Source: JBBROS01 sp965260995 (GTDB taxonomy: Bacteria > Pseudomonadota > Alphaproteobacteria > Acetobacterales > Acetobacteraceae). Taken from it: DNA of 64,000 nucleotides. Positions 63,623 to 64,000 of this stretch are shown here, piece after piece. The position numbers were made by a program, and so were the translations under genes. Where the stretch lies: contig CBDHCD010000003.1 of the NCBI GenBank assembly GCA_965260995.1, forward strand, positions 2,046,001 through 2,110,000. Direction: 5' to 3'. Position 1 is the stretch's first letter; each line of letters starts with the position of its first letter. The notes beneath the pieces are model-generated. The model did not search any database, was not told the DNA's origin, and was given only the letters and a program-made list of their open reading frames with translations.

Positions 63623-64000
63623 ATGCGTGTTCCCGTTCTCCTGCGTGCCTTGGCCATGACGCTCGGCGTCGGCGTTGGGGGCGCGCACGCGCAATCCATC
63701 CCGATCCCGGGGCCGACGGTGGAGGGGATCAAGGCGCGGGGGCAGCTCAACTGCGGCGTCGACACCGGCATCCCGGGGTTCGCGTTCCAGGACAGCGCCG
63801 GGGCCTGGAAGGGGTTCGACGTGTCGTATTGCCGGGCGGTGGCGGCGGCGGTGCTGGGGGACGCGAACAAGGTGCGCTACGTGCCGACGACGACGCCGGC
63901 GCGGTTCACGGTGCTGCAATCGGGCGAGATCGACGTGCTGATCCGCGACAGCACGTTGACGCTGACGCGCAACCTGCAACTGCACCTGGACGAGGTGGCG
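63623..64000 (+). CDS. aapJ: AapJ-like general L-amino-acid binding protein, N-terminal part
   Basis: Periplasmic binding protein of a polar amino-acid ABC transporter, cut by the window end (about 126 residues seen). The signal peptide MRVPVLLRALAMTLGVGVGG then AHAQS leads into VEGIKARGQLNCGVDTGIPG, SAGAWKGFDVSYCRAVAAAV then LGDANKVRYVPTTT and FTVLQSGEIDVLIRDSTLTL, closely following AapJ/BztA proteins. The usual phrase DVLSRNTTWTL is DVLIRDSTLTL here. The downstream permease and ATPase genes would lie outside the window. Confidence 0.85.
   Translation, partial: MRVPVLLRALAMTLGVGVGGAHAQSIPIPGPTVEGIKARGQLNCGVDTGIPGFAFQDSAGAWKGFDVSYCRAVAAAVLGDANKVRYVPTTTPARFTVLQSGEIDVLIRDSTLTLTRNLQLHLDEVA

Overview
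The window is about 75% GC and gene-dense, with no tRNA or rRNA gene that I can see. Gene order points to an alphaproteobacterium, probably a Rhodospirillales/Acetobacteraceae-type organism. The supporting blocks are radA-cvpA-purF, mlaEF-alr-dnaB, rpsF-rpsR-rplI, fabD-fabG-acpP-fabF-mltG-yicC-gmk and yfgM-bamB-der. The species cannot be fixed from the sequence alone.

Layout. 1-8.2 kb (minus strand): purF (cut by the window edge), cvpA, radA, the mlaF/mlaE lipid transporter, alr, dnaB, and ribosomal proteins L9, S18 and S6. 8.4-14.45 kb (plus): fatty-acid synthesis, then mltG, yicC and gmk. 14.57-19.2 kb (minus): a small DUF3140/DUF5872 pair, then der, bamB and a YfgM-like protein. 19.4-25.2 kb: a lipoprotein and a tightly coupled minus-strand set (heptosyltransferase, glycosyltransferase, asparagine-synthase-type amidotransferase, dihydroorotase). 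25.3-34.4 kb: ygfZ, a thioesterase, a DUF2076 protein, a CoA-binding protein, glyQ-glyS, ppdK and a cupin. 34.6-40.2 kb: a flavin monooxygenase, a small HTH-like protein, a perfect parS site, an MFS transporter, a threonine-synthase-like enzyme and an M20 peptidase. 40.2-46.3 kb: a minus-strand fatty-acid degradation operon. 46.5-51.4 kb: a complete liv-type ABC transporter. 51.6-53.7 kb: a nitronate-monooxygenase-like protein and a PHB-depolymerase-family esterase. 53.9-61.2 kb: a carbon-phosphorus lyase operon (phnGHIJKLM plus a DUF1045 2H phosphoesterase) behind a divergent phnF repressor. 61.3-64 kb: an Mrr-type restriction enzyme, an AT-rich islet with a small unknown protein, a GNAT acetyltransferase and the start of an AapJ-like binding protein.

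Four things stand out beyond the gene list. First, an 18-bp palindrome at 36,601-36,618 contains the canonical ParB-binding parS sequence. Second, top-strand GC skew is strongly positive up to about 14.5 kb, strongly negative from there to about 38 kb, and positive again from about 42 kb, regardless of gene direction. This suggests a replication-related switch, an inversion, or both. Third, short tandem duplications (12-30 bp) sit at a remarkable number of gene edges, including a five-unit 29-bp array joining bamB and der. Fourth, LivF has arginine in place of the Walker A lysine. No obvious new multi-gene defence or biosynthetic system is visible. The least-understood candidates are the DUF3140/DUF5872 pair at the skew break, the glycosyltransferase-amidotransferase-dihydroorotase operon, and the Mrr/small-protein islet.
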